This document shows positions 47,066-56,673 of a stretch of 64,000 bases of DNA, one piece after another. Location: contig NZ_JAUSYQ010000002.1 of the NCBI RefSeq assembly GCF_030816965.1, forward strand, positions 5,813,501 through 5,877,500, read 5' to 3'. The DNA is from Streptomyces canus (GTDB lineage Bacteria > Actinomycetota > Actinomycetes > Streptomycetales > Streptomycetaceae). Under the pieces are notes generated by a model, which saw only the letters and a program-made list of their open reading frames with translations, did no database searches and was not told the DNA's origin. The position numbers and the translations under genes are program-made. Each line of letters begins with the position of its first letter. Positions within the stretch are counted from its first letter, which is position 1.

Positions 47066-48736
47066 ATGATGAGCAGCAGTCCGGAGATCTCGACCCGCAC
47101 CACCGGCGCGCACCGGGCGCAACGGGAGGAGCGCGACCGCGGTGCCGCGCGCACGCTGGCGCAGGGGCCGCCGACGCGCTACGAGCCGTACCTGGACGGC
47201 CTGTTCACCTACTGCCTGTCCGTGCTGTGCGACCACGACGCGGCGATCGCGGCCCTCGGCGACGTCCTCGCGCTCGCCGAGAGGCGCGGCGGCCCGGAGG
47301 CGGCAGGCGACCGCAGGGCCTGGCTGTACGCGCTGGCCCGCTGGGCCTGTCTGCGCAAGCTGGCCGAGGCCAAGCAGAAACGTCAGGCCACCCATGCGGC
47401 GGGACGTCACGGAGCGTCCCAGAAGTCCGCCGAACCCCCGCTCGCCGAGGACCTGCAGGAGGGGCGCCGCCGCGAACTCGCCCTGCTGGCCTGGCCGGAG
47501 GCAGCCGGTACGACCCCCGAGCAGCGCGAGGCGCTCGAACTCGCCGTACGTCACCACCTCGCCGCCCACGAGGTCGCCGCCGTCCTCGGCATGGAGCTCG
47601 CCGGCGCCCGCGAACTGCTCGCCTCCGCCGCCTGCGAGGTCGAGCGCACCCGTGCGGCCCTCGCCGTCGTCGAGACCGGCGACTGCCCGAGCGTGGCCCG
47701 GCTCACCGGCGACAGCCAGTTCGTGCTCAGCTCGGCCCTGCGTCGCGAACTCGTGCGCCATGTCGACGACTGCCCGCGCTGCCGCCGCAGTGCCGAGCGC
47801 GCGATTCCCGGACGCTGGCCCGGAACCATGACCACTCCCGCCGAACTGCCCGTGCTCGAAGCGCCGCGCGCGGCGCTGTCCATGGCGCCGGCGCACCCGT
47901 CACGCGCGCGTGGCGCCGCCGTGCCCCGCTTCGATCGCCGCGGCTTCCCGATGGATCCCAAGGACCGGGCCGCCCGCCGCGACCGCCTGCGTGCGCGTGC
48001 CGTCACCACGACCGTCGTCGCCACTGTCGTCGCCGCCCCCGTGCTCGCCCTGTGGGCCGCCTACCGGGGCGGACCCGGCGAGGGGGTCGACGGCCACTCC
48101 GCGAGCGCCAGCGAGGCGCACGGACCCGGCAGCCTGGACGGCGAGACGGCGAGCGGCGGCTACCAGAACGCCGGCAACGCCCGCACCGAAACCGGCAACC
48201 GCTTCGCCAAGGACGGCCGCCCCGACGTCTCCGTGGAGGTCGTCAGCGTCGCCGGCGCCGGCCGGAAGGGCGCCGGGCACCTGGAGGTCGGCGCCGACAA
48301 CGACGGCGACACCACGCTGATCACTCTCATCGCGAGCGGCGACGCCCCGGTCCGCTGGTCGGCCACGACGGGAGCCTCCTGGCTCTACCTCAGCCAGTCC
48401 TCGGGAACCCTGAGACACGGCGAGTCGCTGACGATCAAGGTGTACGTCGATCATCTGCGCGAGCCCTCCGGTCCCTGGAGCGCGCGCGTGGCGATCGCAC
48501 CGGCCGGCGCGGTCGTCACCATCCAGGGCTACGGCACGGCGCCCGCACCCTCCGACCCCGGCGAGCCGACGACACCCCCGCCCAGCCCCGGCCCCACGTC
48601 CTCGGCCCCCTCGGATCCCACTCCCAGCGACCCTCCGTCCCCCTCCCCGACCCCACCCGACCCCACCTCGTCCGACCCGGCAAGCCCGACGCCCCCACCC
48701 ACGGAGAGCGGCGACCCGAGCCCGTCCGCGTCATAG
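47066..48736 (+). CDS. Sigma-70-like / zinc-finger / transmembrane / BACON-domain fusion protein
   Basis: 556 aa with a modular layout. Residues about 38-105 resemble a degenerate ECF region 2 (LDGLFTYCLSVLCDHDAAIA, then DRRAWLYALARWACLRKLAE). Residues about 150-200 resemble region 4 (TPEQREALELAVRHHLAAHE, VAAVLGMELAGARELLASAA). A ZAS-like zinc motif HVDDCPRC follows near residue 235, then one transmembrane helix (about 312-332). Outside the membrane come a Gly/Ala linker, a BACON-type Ig-like domain (PVRWSATTGASWLYLSQSSG) and a Pro/Ser/Thr tail. It looks like a sigma factor and anti-sigma fused to a surface domain. ATG at 47066. Confidence 0.75.
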   Translation: MMSSSPEISTRTTGAHRAQREERDRGAARTLAQGPPTRYEPYLDGLFTYCLSVLCDHDAAIAALGDVLALAERRGGPEAAGDRRAWLYALARWACLRKLAEAKQKRQATHAAGRHGASQKSAEPPLAEDLQEGRRRELALLAWPEAAGTTPEQREALELAVRHHLAAHEVAAVLGMELAGARELLASAACEVERTRAALAVVETGDCPSVARLTGDSQFVLSSALRRELVRHVDDCPRCRRSAERAIPGRWPGTMTTPAELPVLEAPRAALSMAPAHPSRARGAAVPRFDRRGFPMDPKDRAARRDRLRARAVTTTVVATVVAAPVLALWAAYRGGPGEGVDGHSASASEAHGPGSLDGETASGGYQNAGNARTETGNRFAKDGRPDVSVEVVSVAGAGRKGAGHLEVGADNDGDTTLITLIASGDAPVRWSATTGASWLYLSQSSGTLRHGESLTIKVYVDHLREPSGPWSARVAIAPAGAVVTIQGYGTAPAPSDPGEPTTPPPSPGPTSSAPSDPTPSDPPSPSPTPPDPTSSDPASPTPPPTESGDPSPSAS

Positions 48737-48827
48737 CGGATGCGGCAGAGGGGGCGCCCGTCGGCGGGGCAGGGGCGTCGTGTCGGGAGACGGAGGCCGG
48801 AGTGCGTGGCGTCGGGGCGCCGGGCGC

Positions 48828-49685
48828 TCAGTCGGTCGGGTCCGCCGGATGCGGTGCCAGCAGCGGCAGCTGGGAGGCCAGTCGCTCCTCGCAGAGCTCG
48901 ACGAGGCGGTCGTAGCCCGCCTTGCCCATCAGCTCGATCAGTTCGGGGCGGTAGGAGACGTACACCGGGTCACCGGCGCCGTGTGCCGAGGTCGCCGACG
49001 TGCACCACCAGTGCAGGTCGTGACCGCCCGGACCCCAGCCGCGCCGGTCGTACTCGCCGATCGACACCTGCAGCACGCGGGTGTCGTCGGGCCGGTCGAT
49101 CCAGTCGTACGTCCGCCGCACCGGAAGCTGCCAGCAGACGTCCGGCTTGGTCTCCAGCGGCTCACGGCCCTCCTTCAGGGCCAGGATGTGCAGCGAGCAG
49201 CCCGCGCCGCCCGCGAAGCCGGGCCGGTTCTGGAAGATGCAGGAGCCCTGGAAGGGCCGGGTCTGCCGGTCGCCGTCCTCGTCCTGCGAGATCCAGCCGT
49301 TCGCCGTGCCCTCGTCGTGGTGCTGCCAGATGTCCGGAGTGAGTCGCGCCACATTTTCGGCGACCCGCTTCTCGTCGTCCTCGTCGGAGAAGTGGGCGCC
49401 CAGCGTGCAGCACCCGTCGTCCGCCCGGCCCGCCTGGATGCCCTGGCAGCCGCTGCCGAAGATGCAGTTCCACCGAGAGGTCAGCCATGTCAGATCGCAG
49501 CGGAAGACCTGCTCGTCGTCCGCCGGATCCGGGAACTCCACCCACGCGCGTGCGAAGTCGAGCCCCTTCTCGTCGGCCTTCAGAGCCTTCATGGCCTTCC
49601 GCGACTGCTTCGGTGGCTTCACCCGCGAAGGACCGCCGGCAGATTCGGCCGTTTTGTCGTCCTTCACCTTTTTCGTCTTTGGCAC
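48828..49685 (-). CDS. Cys-rich conserved hypothetical protein (DUF3109-like)
   Basis: 285 aa, soluble, with a Lys-rich N-terminus ([14 protein letters not shown]). Eight or more cysteines cluster in metal-binding-like patterns: [43 protein letters not shown] and DVCWQLPVR. Such spacing recalls the DUF3109 and YkgJ proteins that chelate zinc or iron, but I cannot confirm the family. The C-terminal part ([11 protein letters not shown]) is helical. ATG at 49685; divergent from the Ppx/GppA gene, 71 bases away. Confidence 0.65.
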   Translation of the reverse strand: MPKTKKVKDDKTAESAGGPSRVKPPKQSRKAMKALKADEKGLDFARAWVEFPDPADDEQVFRCDLTWLTSRWNCIFGSGCQGIQAGRADDGCCTLGAHFSDEDDEKRVAENVARLTPDIWQHHDEGTANGWISQDEDGDRQTRPFQGSCIFQNRPGFAGGAGCSLHILALKEGREPLETKPDVCWQLPVRRTYDWIDRPDDTRVLQVSIGEYDRRGWGPGGHDLHWWCTSATSAHGAGDPVYVSYRPELIELMGKAGYDRLVELCEERLASQLPLLAPHPADPTD

Positions 49686-49756
49686 GCGTCCAGGGTAAGT
49701 CGCCCGAGGCCCCTCCGGAGACAGTCGAACGCCCAGCTGGCAGTAGCGTTCCCTAC

Positions 49757-50698
49757 ATGAGACTCGGTGTCCTCGACGTGGGATCCAACACGGTGCACCT
49801 GCTGGTGGTGGACGCGCACCCCGGCGCCCGCCCCCTGCCCGCGCACTCGCACAAGGCGGAACTGCGCCTTGCCCAACTCCTCGACGAGGCCGGGGCGATC
49901 GGTGCCGAAGGCGTCGAGAAGCTGGTCTCGGTCGTCAAGGACGCGCTCCAGGCCGCCGAGGACAAGGGCGTCGAGGACCTGCTCCCGTTCGCCACCTCCG
50001 CCGTCCGCGAGGCCAGCAACGCCGACGACGTCCTCGCGCGCGTGCAGGCCGAGACCGGCGTCGAGCTCCAGGTCCTCGCCGGCGCCGAAGAGGCCCGCCT
50101 CACCTTCCTCGCCGCCCGCCGATGGTTCGGCTGGTCGGCGGGCAAGCTCCTGGTCCTCGACATCGGCGGCGGCTCCCTGGAGGTCGCCTACGGCATCGAC
50201 GAGGAACCGGACGCGGTGGCCTCCCTGCCTCTGGGTGCGGGCCGCCTCACGGCAGGCTGGCTCCCCGGCGACCCCCCGGATCCGGACGCCATCAGGGCCC
50301 TGCGGCGCCACGTACGCGCCCAGATAGCCCGCACGGTCGGCGAGTTCGCCCGCTTCGGCGCCCCCGACCACGTGGTCGCCACCTCCAAGACCTTCAAGCA
50401 GCTGGCCCGACTGGCAGGCGCGGCCCGCTCGACAGAAGGCCTCTACGTCCAGCGCGAACTGAAGCGCGAGTCCCTGGAGGCCTGGGTCCCGAAGCTGGCG
50501 GGCATGACGACGGACCAGCGGGCGGAACTCCCGGGCGTGTCGGAGGGGCGGGCGAACCAGCTCCTGGCGGGCGCCTTGGTGGCCGAGGGTGCGATGGATC
50601 TGTTCGGTGTGGAAAAGGTGGAAATCTGCCCCTGGGCGCTGAGGGAGGGCGTCATCCTGCGCAGACTTGACCATATGGGATCGGTTCAGGGCGTATAG
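49757..50698 (+). CDS. Ppx/GppA-family exopolyphosphatase / guanosine pentaphosphatase
   Basis: 313 aa of the ASKHA fold: [19 protein letters not shown] (phosphate 1), [52 protein letters not shown] (phosphate 2) and [16 protein letters not shown]. The family hydrolyses terminal phosphates from polyphosphate or converts pppGpp to ppGpp. This is the short actinobacterial form without the C-terminal HD domain, like M. tuberculosis Rv0496. ATG at 49757. Stands alone, followed by the TIM-barrel gene. Confidence 0.92.
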   Translation: MRLGVLDVGSNTVHLLVVDAHPGARPLPAHSHKAELRLAQLLDEAGAIGAEGVEKLVSVVKDALQAAEDKGVEDLLPFATSAVREASNADDVLARVQAETGVELQVLAGAEEARLTFLAARRWFGWSAGKLLVLDIGGGSLEVAYGIDEEPDAVASLPLGAGRLTAGWLPGDPPDPDAIRALRRHVRAQIARTVGEFARFGAPDHVVATSKTFKQLARLAGAARSTEGLYVQRELKRESLEAWVPKLAGMTTDQRAELPGVSEGRANQLLAGALVAEGAMDLFGVEKVEICPWALREGVILRRLDHMGSVQGV

Positions 50699-50814
50699 GG
50701 GCGCGCGGAACGACGCGAGCAACTCCGACGCACCCGCACCCGCCCAGTGGCAATCACCACAACGGCGAATAGGCACCCCGCACCCCACCCACGGCAACCC
50801 GTAATCTGTCCCCC

Positions 50815-51639
50815 ATGGCAGAGCCAGTCGTACGCATCCCGGATGCGAAGGTCGCCCTGTCGACGGCCTCCGTCTACCCGGAGTCGACGGCGACGGCCTT
50901 CGAGATCGCCGCACGCCTCGGGTACGACGGCGTCGAGGTCATGGTGTGGACCGACCCGGTCAGTCAGGACATCGAGGCCCTGCGCCGCCTCTCCGACTAC
51001 CACGGCATCCCCATACTCGCCGTGCACGCCCCCTGCCTGCTCATCACGCAGCGCGTGTGGTCGACGGACCCCTGGGTCAAGCTCCAGCGCGCCCGGGCGG
51101 CAGCCGAGAAGCTGGGCGCGAGCACCGTCGTCGTACACCCGCCGTTCCGCTGGCAGCGCCAGTACGCCCGTGACTTCGTCAGCGGGATCTGGCGGATGGC
51201 GAACGAGACGGACGTACGGTTCGCCGTCGAGAACATGTACCCCTGGCGCTACCGCGACCGCGAGATGCTCGCCTACGCCCCCGACTGGGACGTCACCAAG
51301 GACGACTACCGGCACTTCACGATCGACCTCAGCCACGCGGCGACCTCCAGGACCGACGCGATGCAGATGGTCGACCGGATGGGGGACCGTCTCGGCCATG
51401 TGCACCTCGCTGACGGCAAGGGCTCCGCGAAGGACGAGCACCTCGTGCCCGGCCGCGGCGTCCAGCCCTGCGCCGAGCTCCTGGAGCGCCTCGCGCTGAG
51501 CGGCTTCGACGGCCATGTCGTCATCGAGGTCAACACCCGCCGCGCGATGTCCGGCGCCGAACGTGAGGCCGACCTCGCCGAGGCCCTGGCGTTCACCCGC
51601 CTCCATCTGGCCTCGGCGGTGAAGGTGCCCCGGCGATGA
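50815..51639 (+). CDS. Sugar phosphate isomerase/epimerase family (AP endonuclease 2 fold)
   Basis: A 274-aa TIM barrel of the xylose isomerase-like superfamily. Metal-binding pattern: VVHPPFRWQ (His), FAVENMYP (Glu), [11 protein letters not shown] (Asp/His), [11 protein letters not shown] (His) and HVVIEVNTR (Glu). Members include hexulose-phosphate epimerases, inosose isomerases and endonuclease IV, so the substrate cannot be named. ATG at 50815. Followed 31 bases on by a TetR-type gene in the same direction. Confidence 0.85.
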   Translation: MAEPVVRIPDAKVALSTASVYPESTATAFEIAARLGYDGVEVMVWTDPVSQDIEALRRLSDYHGIPILAVHAPCLLITQRVWSTDPWVKLQRARAAAEKLGASTVVVHPPFRWQRQYARDFVSGIWRMANETDVRFAVENMYPWRYRDREMLAYAPDWDVTKDDYRHFTIDLSHAATSRTDAMQMVDRMGDRLGHVHLADGKGSAKDEHLVPGRGVQPCAELLERLALSGFDGHVVIEVNTRRAMSGAEREADLAEALAFTRLHLASAVKVPRR

Positions 51640-51670
51640 GGAACCGAGCGACCGTGAAGACGCCCCGCCC

Positions 51671-52309
51671 GTGAGCGACCTCGAAAGCGCCCCGGCGACC
51701 GGCGACGTCACCGCCCGCAAGCGCGGCCGGCCCCGCCGTACGGAATCGGACGCGGCCGGTACCCGCGACCGGATCCTCCTCGCGGCCCGCGAGGAGTTCT
51801 CCGAGCGGGGCTACGAGAAGACGTCCGTGCGCGGGATCGCCAAGGCCGCCGGGGTCGACTCGGCCCTGGTCCACCACTACTTCGGCACCAAGGAACAGGT
51901 CTTCGAGGCGGCCGTGGAAGTCGCCGCCGCGCCCGCGCTGAGTGCGCCCGACGCGCTCGCCGAGGGTCCGCTGGAGGACGTCGGAGAGCGCCTCACCCGC
52001 TTCATCTTCGGCGTCTGGGAGAACCCGGCGACGCGCATGCCGATCCTGGCGATCGTCCGCTCCGCCGTGACCAACGAGACCGCGGCCACCGTCTTCCGCC
52101 GCCTCGTCGCCGCCCAGCTGCTGCGCCGCATCGCCGACCAGCTGGACCTGCCGGACGCGGAGCTGCGGGCCGAGCTGGCGGCCGCGCAGCTCGTCGGGAC
52201 GGCCATGCTGCGGTATGTCATCAAGGTGGAGCCGCTGGCGTCGACGGACATCGAGCAGATCATCGCGCGGGTGGCCCCGGTGGTGCAGAGCCATCTGACC
52301 GGACCCTGA
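51671..52309 (+). CDS. TetR-family transcriptional regulator
   Basis: 212 aa. A basic, disordered N-terminus (ARKRGRPRRTESDAAG) precedes the TetR helix-turn-helix (RDRILLAAREEFSERGYEKT, VRGIAKAAGVDSALVHHYFG, TKEQVFEAAV). The C-terminal region resembles the TetR_C_17 type seen in Streptomyces. GTG at 51671. Probably co-transcribed with the TIM-barrel gene; it lies directly upstream of ilvD but in the same orientation, so any control of ilvD is not implied by the layout. Confidence 0.93.
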   Translation: MSDLESAPATGDVTARKRGRPRRTESDAAGTRDRILLAAREEFSERGYEKTSVRGIAKAAGVDSALVHHYFGTKEQVFEAAVEVAAAPALSAPDALAEGPLEDVGERLTRFIFGVWENPATRMPILAIVRSAVTNETAATVFRRLVAAQLLRRIADQLDLPDAELRAELAAAQLVGTAMLRYVIKVEPLASTDIEQIIARVAPVVQSHLTGP

Positions 52310-52445
52310 GTCCGAGACGGGCGTCCCGCATTCCGGACACCTTGTCCCGACCCCTGGATGACCGGCGTACGCTCGTTAGCAGTCAGAAGTCTCATACGAC
52401 CGTCTCTGAAGTCTCTGACGACCATCTCTGAAGGAGCGAGCGACG

Positions 52446-54299
52446 ATGCCCGAGCTGAGGTCCCGCACAGTCACCCACGGCCGCAACATGGCGGGCGCCC
52501 GCGCCCTTATGCGCGCCTCCGGTGTACCCGGTGCGGACATCGGCCGCAAGCCGATCATCGCGGTCGCCAACTCCTTCACGGAGTTCGTGCCGGGCCACAC
52601 CCACCTGCAGCCCGTCGGCCGGATCGTCTCCGAGGCGATCGTCGAGGCCGGCGGCATCCCGCGCGAGTTCAACACCATCGCCGTCGACGACGGCATCGCG
52701 ATGGGGCACGGGGGAATGCTCTACAGCCTTCCCTCCCGCGACCTGATCGCGGACTCGGTGGAGTACATGGTCGAGGCCCACTGCGCCGACGCCCTGATCT
52801 GCATCTCCAACTGCGACAAGATCACCCCGGGCATGCTGAACGCCGCGCTGCGGCTGAACATCCCCACGGTCTTCGTCTCGGGCGGCCCGATGGAGTCCGG
52901 GCGCGCGACCCTCGTGGACGGCACTGTCCGCACCCTCGACCTGGTCGACGCGATGTCCGACGCGGTGAACGAGAAGATCTCCGACGAGGACATGCTCCGT
53001 ATCGAGGAGAACGCCTGCCCGACCTGCGGCAGCTGTTCCGGCATGTTCACGGCCAACTCGATGAACTGCCTCACGGAGGCCATCGGCCTCTCGCTCCCCG
53101 GCAACGGCTCGGTCCTGGCGACGCACACGGCCCGTAAGCAGCTGTACGTCGACGCGGCCAACACGGTCATGGACATCACCCGCCGCTACTACGAGCAGGA
53201 CGACGAGACGGTTCTGCCGCGCAACGTCGCCACCTTCGCGGCCTTCGAGAACGCCATGGCCCTCGACATCGCCATGGGCGGCTCCACCAACACGATCCTG
53301 CACCTGCTGGCGGCCGCCCAGGAGGCGGGCGTCCCCTTCGGCCTGGGTGAGATCGACGCGGTCTCCCGCCGCGTCCCCTGCCTCGCGAAGGTCGCCCCGA
53401 ACGTCGCGAAGAACCGCACGTACTACATGGAGGACGTGCACCGCGCGGGCGGCATCCCGGCGCTGCTGGGCGAACTGCACCGCGCGGGCCTGCTCAACGA
53501 GGACGTGCACTCGGTCCACAGCCCGTCGCTGGCGGACTGGCTGAAGACATGGGACGTGCGGGGAGGATCGCCTTCCGCGAAAGCGCTCGAGCTGTGGCAC
53601 GCGGCCCCCGGCTGTGTCCGCTCCGCCGAGGCCTTCTCCCAGTCGGAGCGCTGGGAGGCGCTGGACGAGGACGCCGCCGAGGGCTGCATCCGCAGCGTCG
53701 AGCACGCGTACTCCAAGGACGGCGGCCTGGCGGTCCTCAAGGGCAACCTGGCGGTCGACGGCTGCGTCGTGAAGACGGCCGGCGTGGACGAGTCGATCTG
53801 GCGGTTCGAGGGCCCGGCGGTGGTCTGCGAGTCGCAGGAGGACGCCGTCCAGAAGATCCTCACCCAGCAGGTCAAGGAGGGCGACGTCGTCGTCATCCGC
53901 TACGAGGGTCCCAAGGGCGGACCCGGTATGCAGGAGATGCTCTACCCGACCTCGTACCTGAAGGGCCGCGGTCTCGGCAAGGCCTGCGCCCTGATCACCG
54001 ACGGCCGCTTCTCCGGCGGCACGTCCGGCCTGTCCATCGGCCACGCCTCCCCGGAGGCCGCGGCCGGCGGCACCATCGCCCTCGTCGAGGACGGCGACCG
54101 CATCCGGATCGACATCCCCGGGCGGTCGATCGAGCTCCTGGTCGACGAGGAGGAGCTGGCCCGTCGCGAGGCCGCGCTGGGCGGGGTGTACGCCCCGAAG
54201 AACCGCGAGCGCAAGGTCTCGGCGGCGCTGCGGGCCTACGCGGCGATGGCCACGAGCGCCGACAAGGGCGCCGTGCGGGACGTGTCGAAGCTGGGCTGA
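52446..54299 (+). CDS. ilvD: Dihydroxy-acid dehydratase
   Basis: Dehydrates 2,3-dihydroxy-isovalerate and its methyl analogue in valine, leucine, isoleucine and pantothenate synthesis. 617 aa, the E. coli-type length. Fe-S cluster cysteines are in [11 protein letters not shown] and [50 protein letters not shown] and the C-terminal [16 protein letters not shown] blocks are intact. GAAGGAG precedes the ATG at 52446. The leader has three TCTCTGA repeats. The final codons are part of a 23-bp tandem duplication that spans the stop. Confidence 0.97.
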   Translation: MPELRSRTVTHGRNMAGARALMRASGVPGADIGRKPIIAVANSFTEFVPGHTHLQPVGRIVSEAIVEAGGIPREFNTIAVDDGIAMGHGGMLYSLPSRDLIADSVEYMVEAHCADALICISNCDKITPGMLNAALRLNIPTVFVSGGPMESGRATLVDGTVRTLDLVDAMSDAVNEKISDEDMLRIEENACPTCGSCSGMFTANSMNCLTEAIGLSLPGNGSVLATHTARKQLYVDAANTVMDITRRYYEQDDETVLPRNVATFAAFENAMALDIAMGGSTNTILHLLAAAQEAGVPFGLGEIDAVSRRVPCLAKVAPNVAKNRTYYMEDVHRAGGIPALLGELHRAGLLNEDVHSVHSPSLADWLKTWDVRGGSPSAKALELWHAAPGCVRSAEAFSQSERWEALDEDAAEGCIRSVEHAYSKDGGLAVLKGNLAVDGCVVKTAGVDESIWRFEGPAVVCESQEDAVQKILTQQVKEGDVVVIRYEGPKGGPGMQEMLYPTSYLKGRGLGKACALITDGRFSGGTSGLSIGHASPEAAAGGTIALVEDGDRIRIDIPGRSIELLVDEEELARREAALGGVYAPKNRERKVSAALRAYAAMATSADKGAVRDVSKLG

Positions 54300-54326
54300 G
54301 GTTCGTGTCGAAGCTGGGCTGAGGTT
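54281..54326. repeat. 23-bp exact tandem duplication across the ilvD stop
   Basis: The 23-base unit beginning CGTGTCGAAGCTGGGCTGAG occurs at 54281-54303 and again at 54304-54326 with no mismatch, so the last six ilvD codons and its TGA are duplicated just past the gene. Confidence 0.95.
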
Positions 54327-54350
54327 CTCTCCTTCGCTCCGCGAGAGTCC

Positions 54351-54376
54351 GGGGCCGTCCCTTCGGGGGCGGCCCC
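54351..54376. terminator. Hairpin terminator after ilvD
   Basis: GGGGCCGTCCC (54351-54361) pairs with GGGGCGGCCCC (54366-54376) around a TTCG tetraloop (one G-U pair), followed by CTTCGTTCT. It also lies just beyond the end of the kinase gene on the other strand. Confidence 0.75.
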
Positions 54377-54390
54377 CTTCGTTCTGTGCG

Positions 54391-55004
54391 CTACCAGCCC
54401 GAGGGCTCGCGGGCGTCCACGGCGAAGACGGTGCCGTCGGGGGCGGTGGCGTAGACGTGACCGTCGGCGAGGACGGGCTTGGGCAGCGCGCCGGCGACGG
54501 TGCCGGAGTTCGAGCCGAGGCGCGCCGGGGTCTGCCCGACGAGGTGCCCCCCGGCGGCGTCGATGGCCAGCAGCCGTCCGTCGGCCGCGGTGAAGTACAC
54601 ATGGCGGGCGTCGGCGACCGGTACGGAGCCACGGCTCACAGACGTCTCAAGAGTCCAGAGCCGCTTGTCCGCGTCCATGTCCACGGCGTCAAGGGAACCG
54701 TTCGTCGCCAGCACGTAGACCACGTTCCCGTGCACAGTGGCCTGGGCGTCGGAGCGCGCCACCGGGAGCTTCACCTGGTCCGACGACCTGCTCGCCGGCG
54801 TGTAACGGACGACGGCGTCCGTGTCGCCGTACAGGTTGTCCGTGGCGAGGAAGAAGACCGATCCGTCCTGCACGCCTACGGCGGTCAGGTTTCCGCTCAG
54901 CCGCGCGTCCCAGCGCACTGCTCCGGTGGCCGGGTCCACCGCGGTGACCCGGGTGGTCGAGGCGTCGCCGGAAAGGTTCATGGTGTAGGCCAGCGGGTCC
55001 CCCG
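54391..55004 (-). pseudogene. Out-of-frame 3' part of the Ser/Thr kinase gene (PQQ beta-propeller)
   Basis: About 200 codons of clear PQQ-repeat propeller sequence in a frame one base off the kinase: GDPLAYTMNLSGDASTTRVT, TAVDPATGAVRWDARLSGNL, VYVLATNGSLDAVDMDADKR and the natural C-terminus VFAVDAREPSGW. It joins the kinase frame smoothly if one C is removed from the five-C run at 55000-55004 (FVSFAG then DPLAYT). Either a recent frameshift or a sequencing slip in the homopolymer. Not translatable from its own start. Confidence 0.85.
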
Positions 55005-56491
55005 GCGAACGAGACGAACGTCGGCAGAGGCTGCCCCGGCATCCGTCGGCTCCACCGGGTGGCACCCGTCGCGGCGTCCACCCCGGTGACCGTCCCGTCG
55101 AGGAGGGTCAGCAGGAGCGTTCCGCCCGTGATCTGCAAGGAATGATGTGCGGGCAGGGTCCGTCGCCAACGCGCCCTGCCCGAGGCGGGATCGAGCGCCT
55201 CCAGGCGTCGCCCCTCGTCCACCATGGGCTGTACGAGACCGCCCCCGACGGCCGGTGCCTTGCTCGGGCTCGACTCGGCGACAGAGCGCTGCCACACCAG
55301 GGTGCCGTCCGACGGATCCAGGGCGAAGACCGTACCGGGCCGCGCACAGAACAACTGACGCGCTCCGTACGAACATTGCACCGCACCCGTACCCTTCGGA
55401 ACCGGGTCCGCCTGCCAGCCGGCGAACCCGGAAGCCGCAGCCGTGGGCTTGTCGCCGCTCTTCGCCGCGGTGCCGCCACCGTCGCCGAACCCCTGGACAC
55501 AGGCGAGGACGCCGGCCAGGACGAGCACGGTCGCGACGGCGGCGATGGCGGCCTTTCTGGGCGGACGCCTCCGGGGCCGTGACGCCGACTTCCCGGGCCC
55601 GGGCCCCGGCTCCGGTTCGTCACCCGTGCGCTGCGCCGGTATGAACGCCTGGGTGTCGTACGAGGCCGCGACCGATCGCAGCTCCCGCATCAACTCGTCC
55701 GGCGTGGGCCGGTCCTCGGGCTCCTTGGCGAGACACCGCACGATGAGCGGTGCGAGATTCTGCGGTACGCCCGTCAGGTCCGGGTCGTCGTGCACGACCT
55801 GGTAGGCGACGACATACGGACTGTCGGAGTCGAACGGCCCGCGCCCGGTGGCCGCGTGCACCATCACCGATCCGAGGGCGAAGATGTCGGCGGCGGGTCC
55901 CACCTCCCTGGGCCGCCGGAACTGCTCCGGCGCCATGAACGGCGGCGTCCCGATCAACTTCCCGGTCTCGGTGCGAAGTTCGCTGTCCTTTGGCCGAGAA
56001 ATGCCGAAGTCGATGACCTTGGGCCCGTCCTCGGCGAGCAGCACATTGCTCGGCTTGAGATCCCGGTGGACCACCCCGACCCGATGGATGTCGCGCAGTG
56101 CCTCGGCGAGCCCGGCCATCAGCCGACGCAACTCAGAGGGCGGCATGGGCCCGTTCCGCTTCACCTCGTCCGAGAGGGTCGGGCCGGGAATGAACAGCGT
56201 GGCCATCCAGGGCCGTTCGGCATCGGGGTCGGCATCGACGACGGACGCGGTGAACGCCCCGCTCACCTTCCGGGCCGCGGCCACCTCCTGCCGAAAACGC
56301 CCCCTGAACTCGGGGTCCTTGGCGAACTCGGTATGGACGACCTTGACCGCGAGCTTCATCCCCGAGGCGCTGCGCGCGACATGCACGACGCCCATCCCAC
56401 CGGAGCCGAGGCACGACTCCAGCCGGTAGTGACCGGCGTACTCGGGAAGTTCCGCTTCCGCGCCCGCTCCGGTGTTGCCCTGTGGCGCCAT
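54689..56491 (-). CDS. Transmembrane Ser/Thr protein kinase with PQQ-repeat sensor domain (frameshifted)
   Basis: A PASTA-less Streptomyces receptor kinase, 600 aa as read. Kinase domain residues about 20-275: glycine loop LGSGGMGVVHVA, catalytic Lys in LAVKVVH, HRDLKPSNV, DFGISRP and APEQF. Basic linker, one transmembrane helix (about residues 322-342, AAIAAVATVLVLAGVLACV), then an external PQQ-type beta-propeller (VFALDPSDGTLVWQRS, LEALDPASGRARWRR). At a C5 run (55000-55004) the frame shifts, the last 100 or so residues become non-propeller sequence and the protein ends at 54689. The intact gene would be 54391-56491, 699 aa. ATG at 56491. Confidence 0.85.
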   Translation of the reverse strand: MAPQGNTGAGAEAELPEYAGHYRLESCLGSGGMGVVHVARSASGMKLAVKVVHTEFAKDPEFRGRFRQEVAAARKVSGAFTASVVDADPDAERPWMATLFIPGPTLSDEVKRNGPMPPSELRRLMAGLAEALRDIHRVGVVHRDLKPSNVLLAEDGPKVIDFGISRPKDSELRTETGKLIGTPPFMAPEQFRRPREVGPAADIFALGSVMVHAATGRGPFDSDSPYVVAYQVVHDDPDLTGVPQNLAPLIVRCLAKEPEDRPTPDELMRELRSVAASYDTQAFIPAQRTGDEPEPGPGPGKSASRPRRRPPRKAAIAAVATVLVLAGVLACVQGFGDGGGTAAKSGDKPTAAASGFAGWQADPVPKGTGAVQCSYGARQLFCARPGTVFALDPSDGTLVWQRSVAESSPSKAPAVGGGLVQPMVDEGRRLEALDPASGRARWRRTLPAHHSLQITGGTLLLTLLDGTVTGVDAATGATRWSRRMPGQPLPTFVSFAGGPAGLHHEPFRRRLDHPGHRGGPGHRSSALGRAAERKPDRRRRAGRIGLLPRHGQPVRRHGRRRPLHAGEQVVGPGEAPGGALRRPGHCARERGLRAGDERFP

Positions 56492-56612
56492 GGAACCACC
56501 CCCGTGCTGATCGTCCGCGCGCGCGACGCACGGAGCCTAGTCGATGACTCGTACGGGACAGAGGCGGCTTGCTAGTCTCCGCGTGCGAGTTGCGTACATG
56601 TGTTTCATGGCG

Positions 56613-56656
56613 TGATTCAGGGGAATCAACGGGTCCCCATGGCAGTCATGGGGACC
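56613..56656 (+). promoter_or_regulatory. Two hairpins in the leader of the first SH3-like gene
   Basis: TGATTC-aggg-GAATCA (56613-56628) and GGTCCCCATG-gcagt-CATGGGGACC (56632-56656, 10-bp perfect stem) sit back to back, directly before the ribosome-binding site GGGGGAGG (56660-56667). Their position could hide or expose the start region. Confidence 0.55.
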
Positions 56657-56673
56657 AACGGGGGAGGATTTTC

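Noticed and set aside
52392..54632. A 746-codon open frame antisense to ilvD
   Set aside because: The same shadow effect; no domain is recognisable and ilvD is intact on the other strand.
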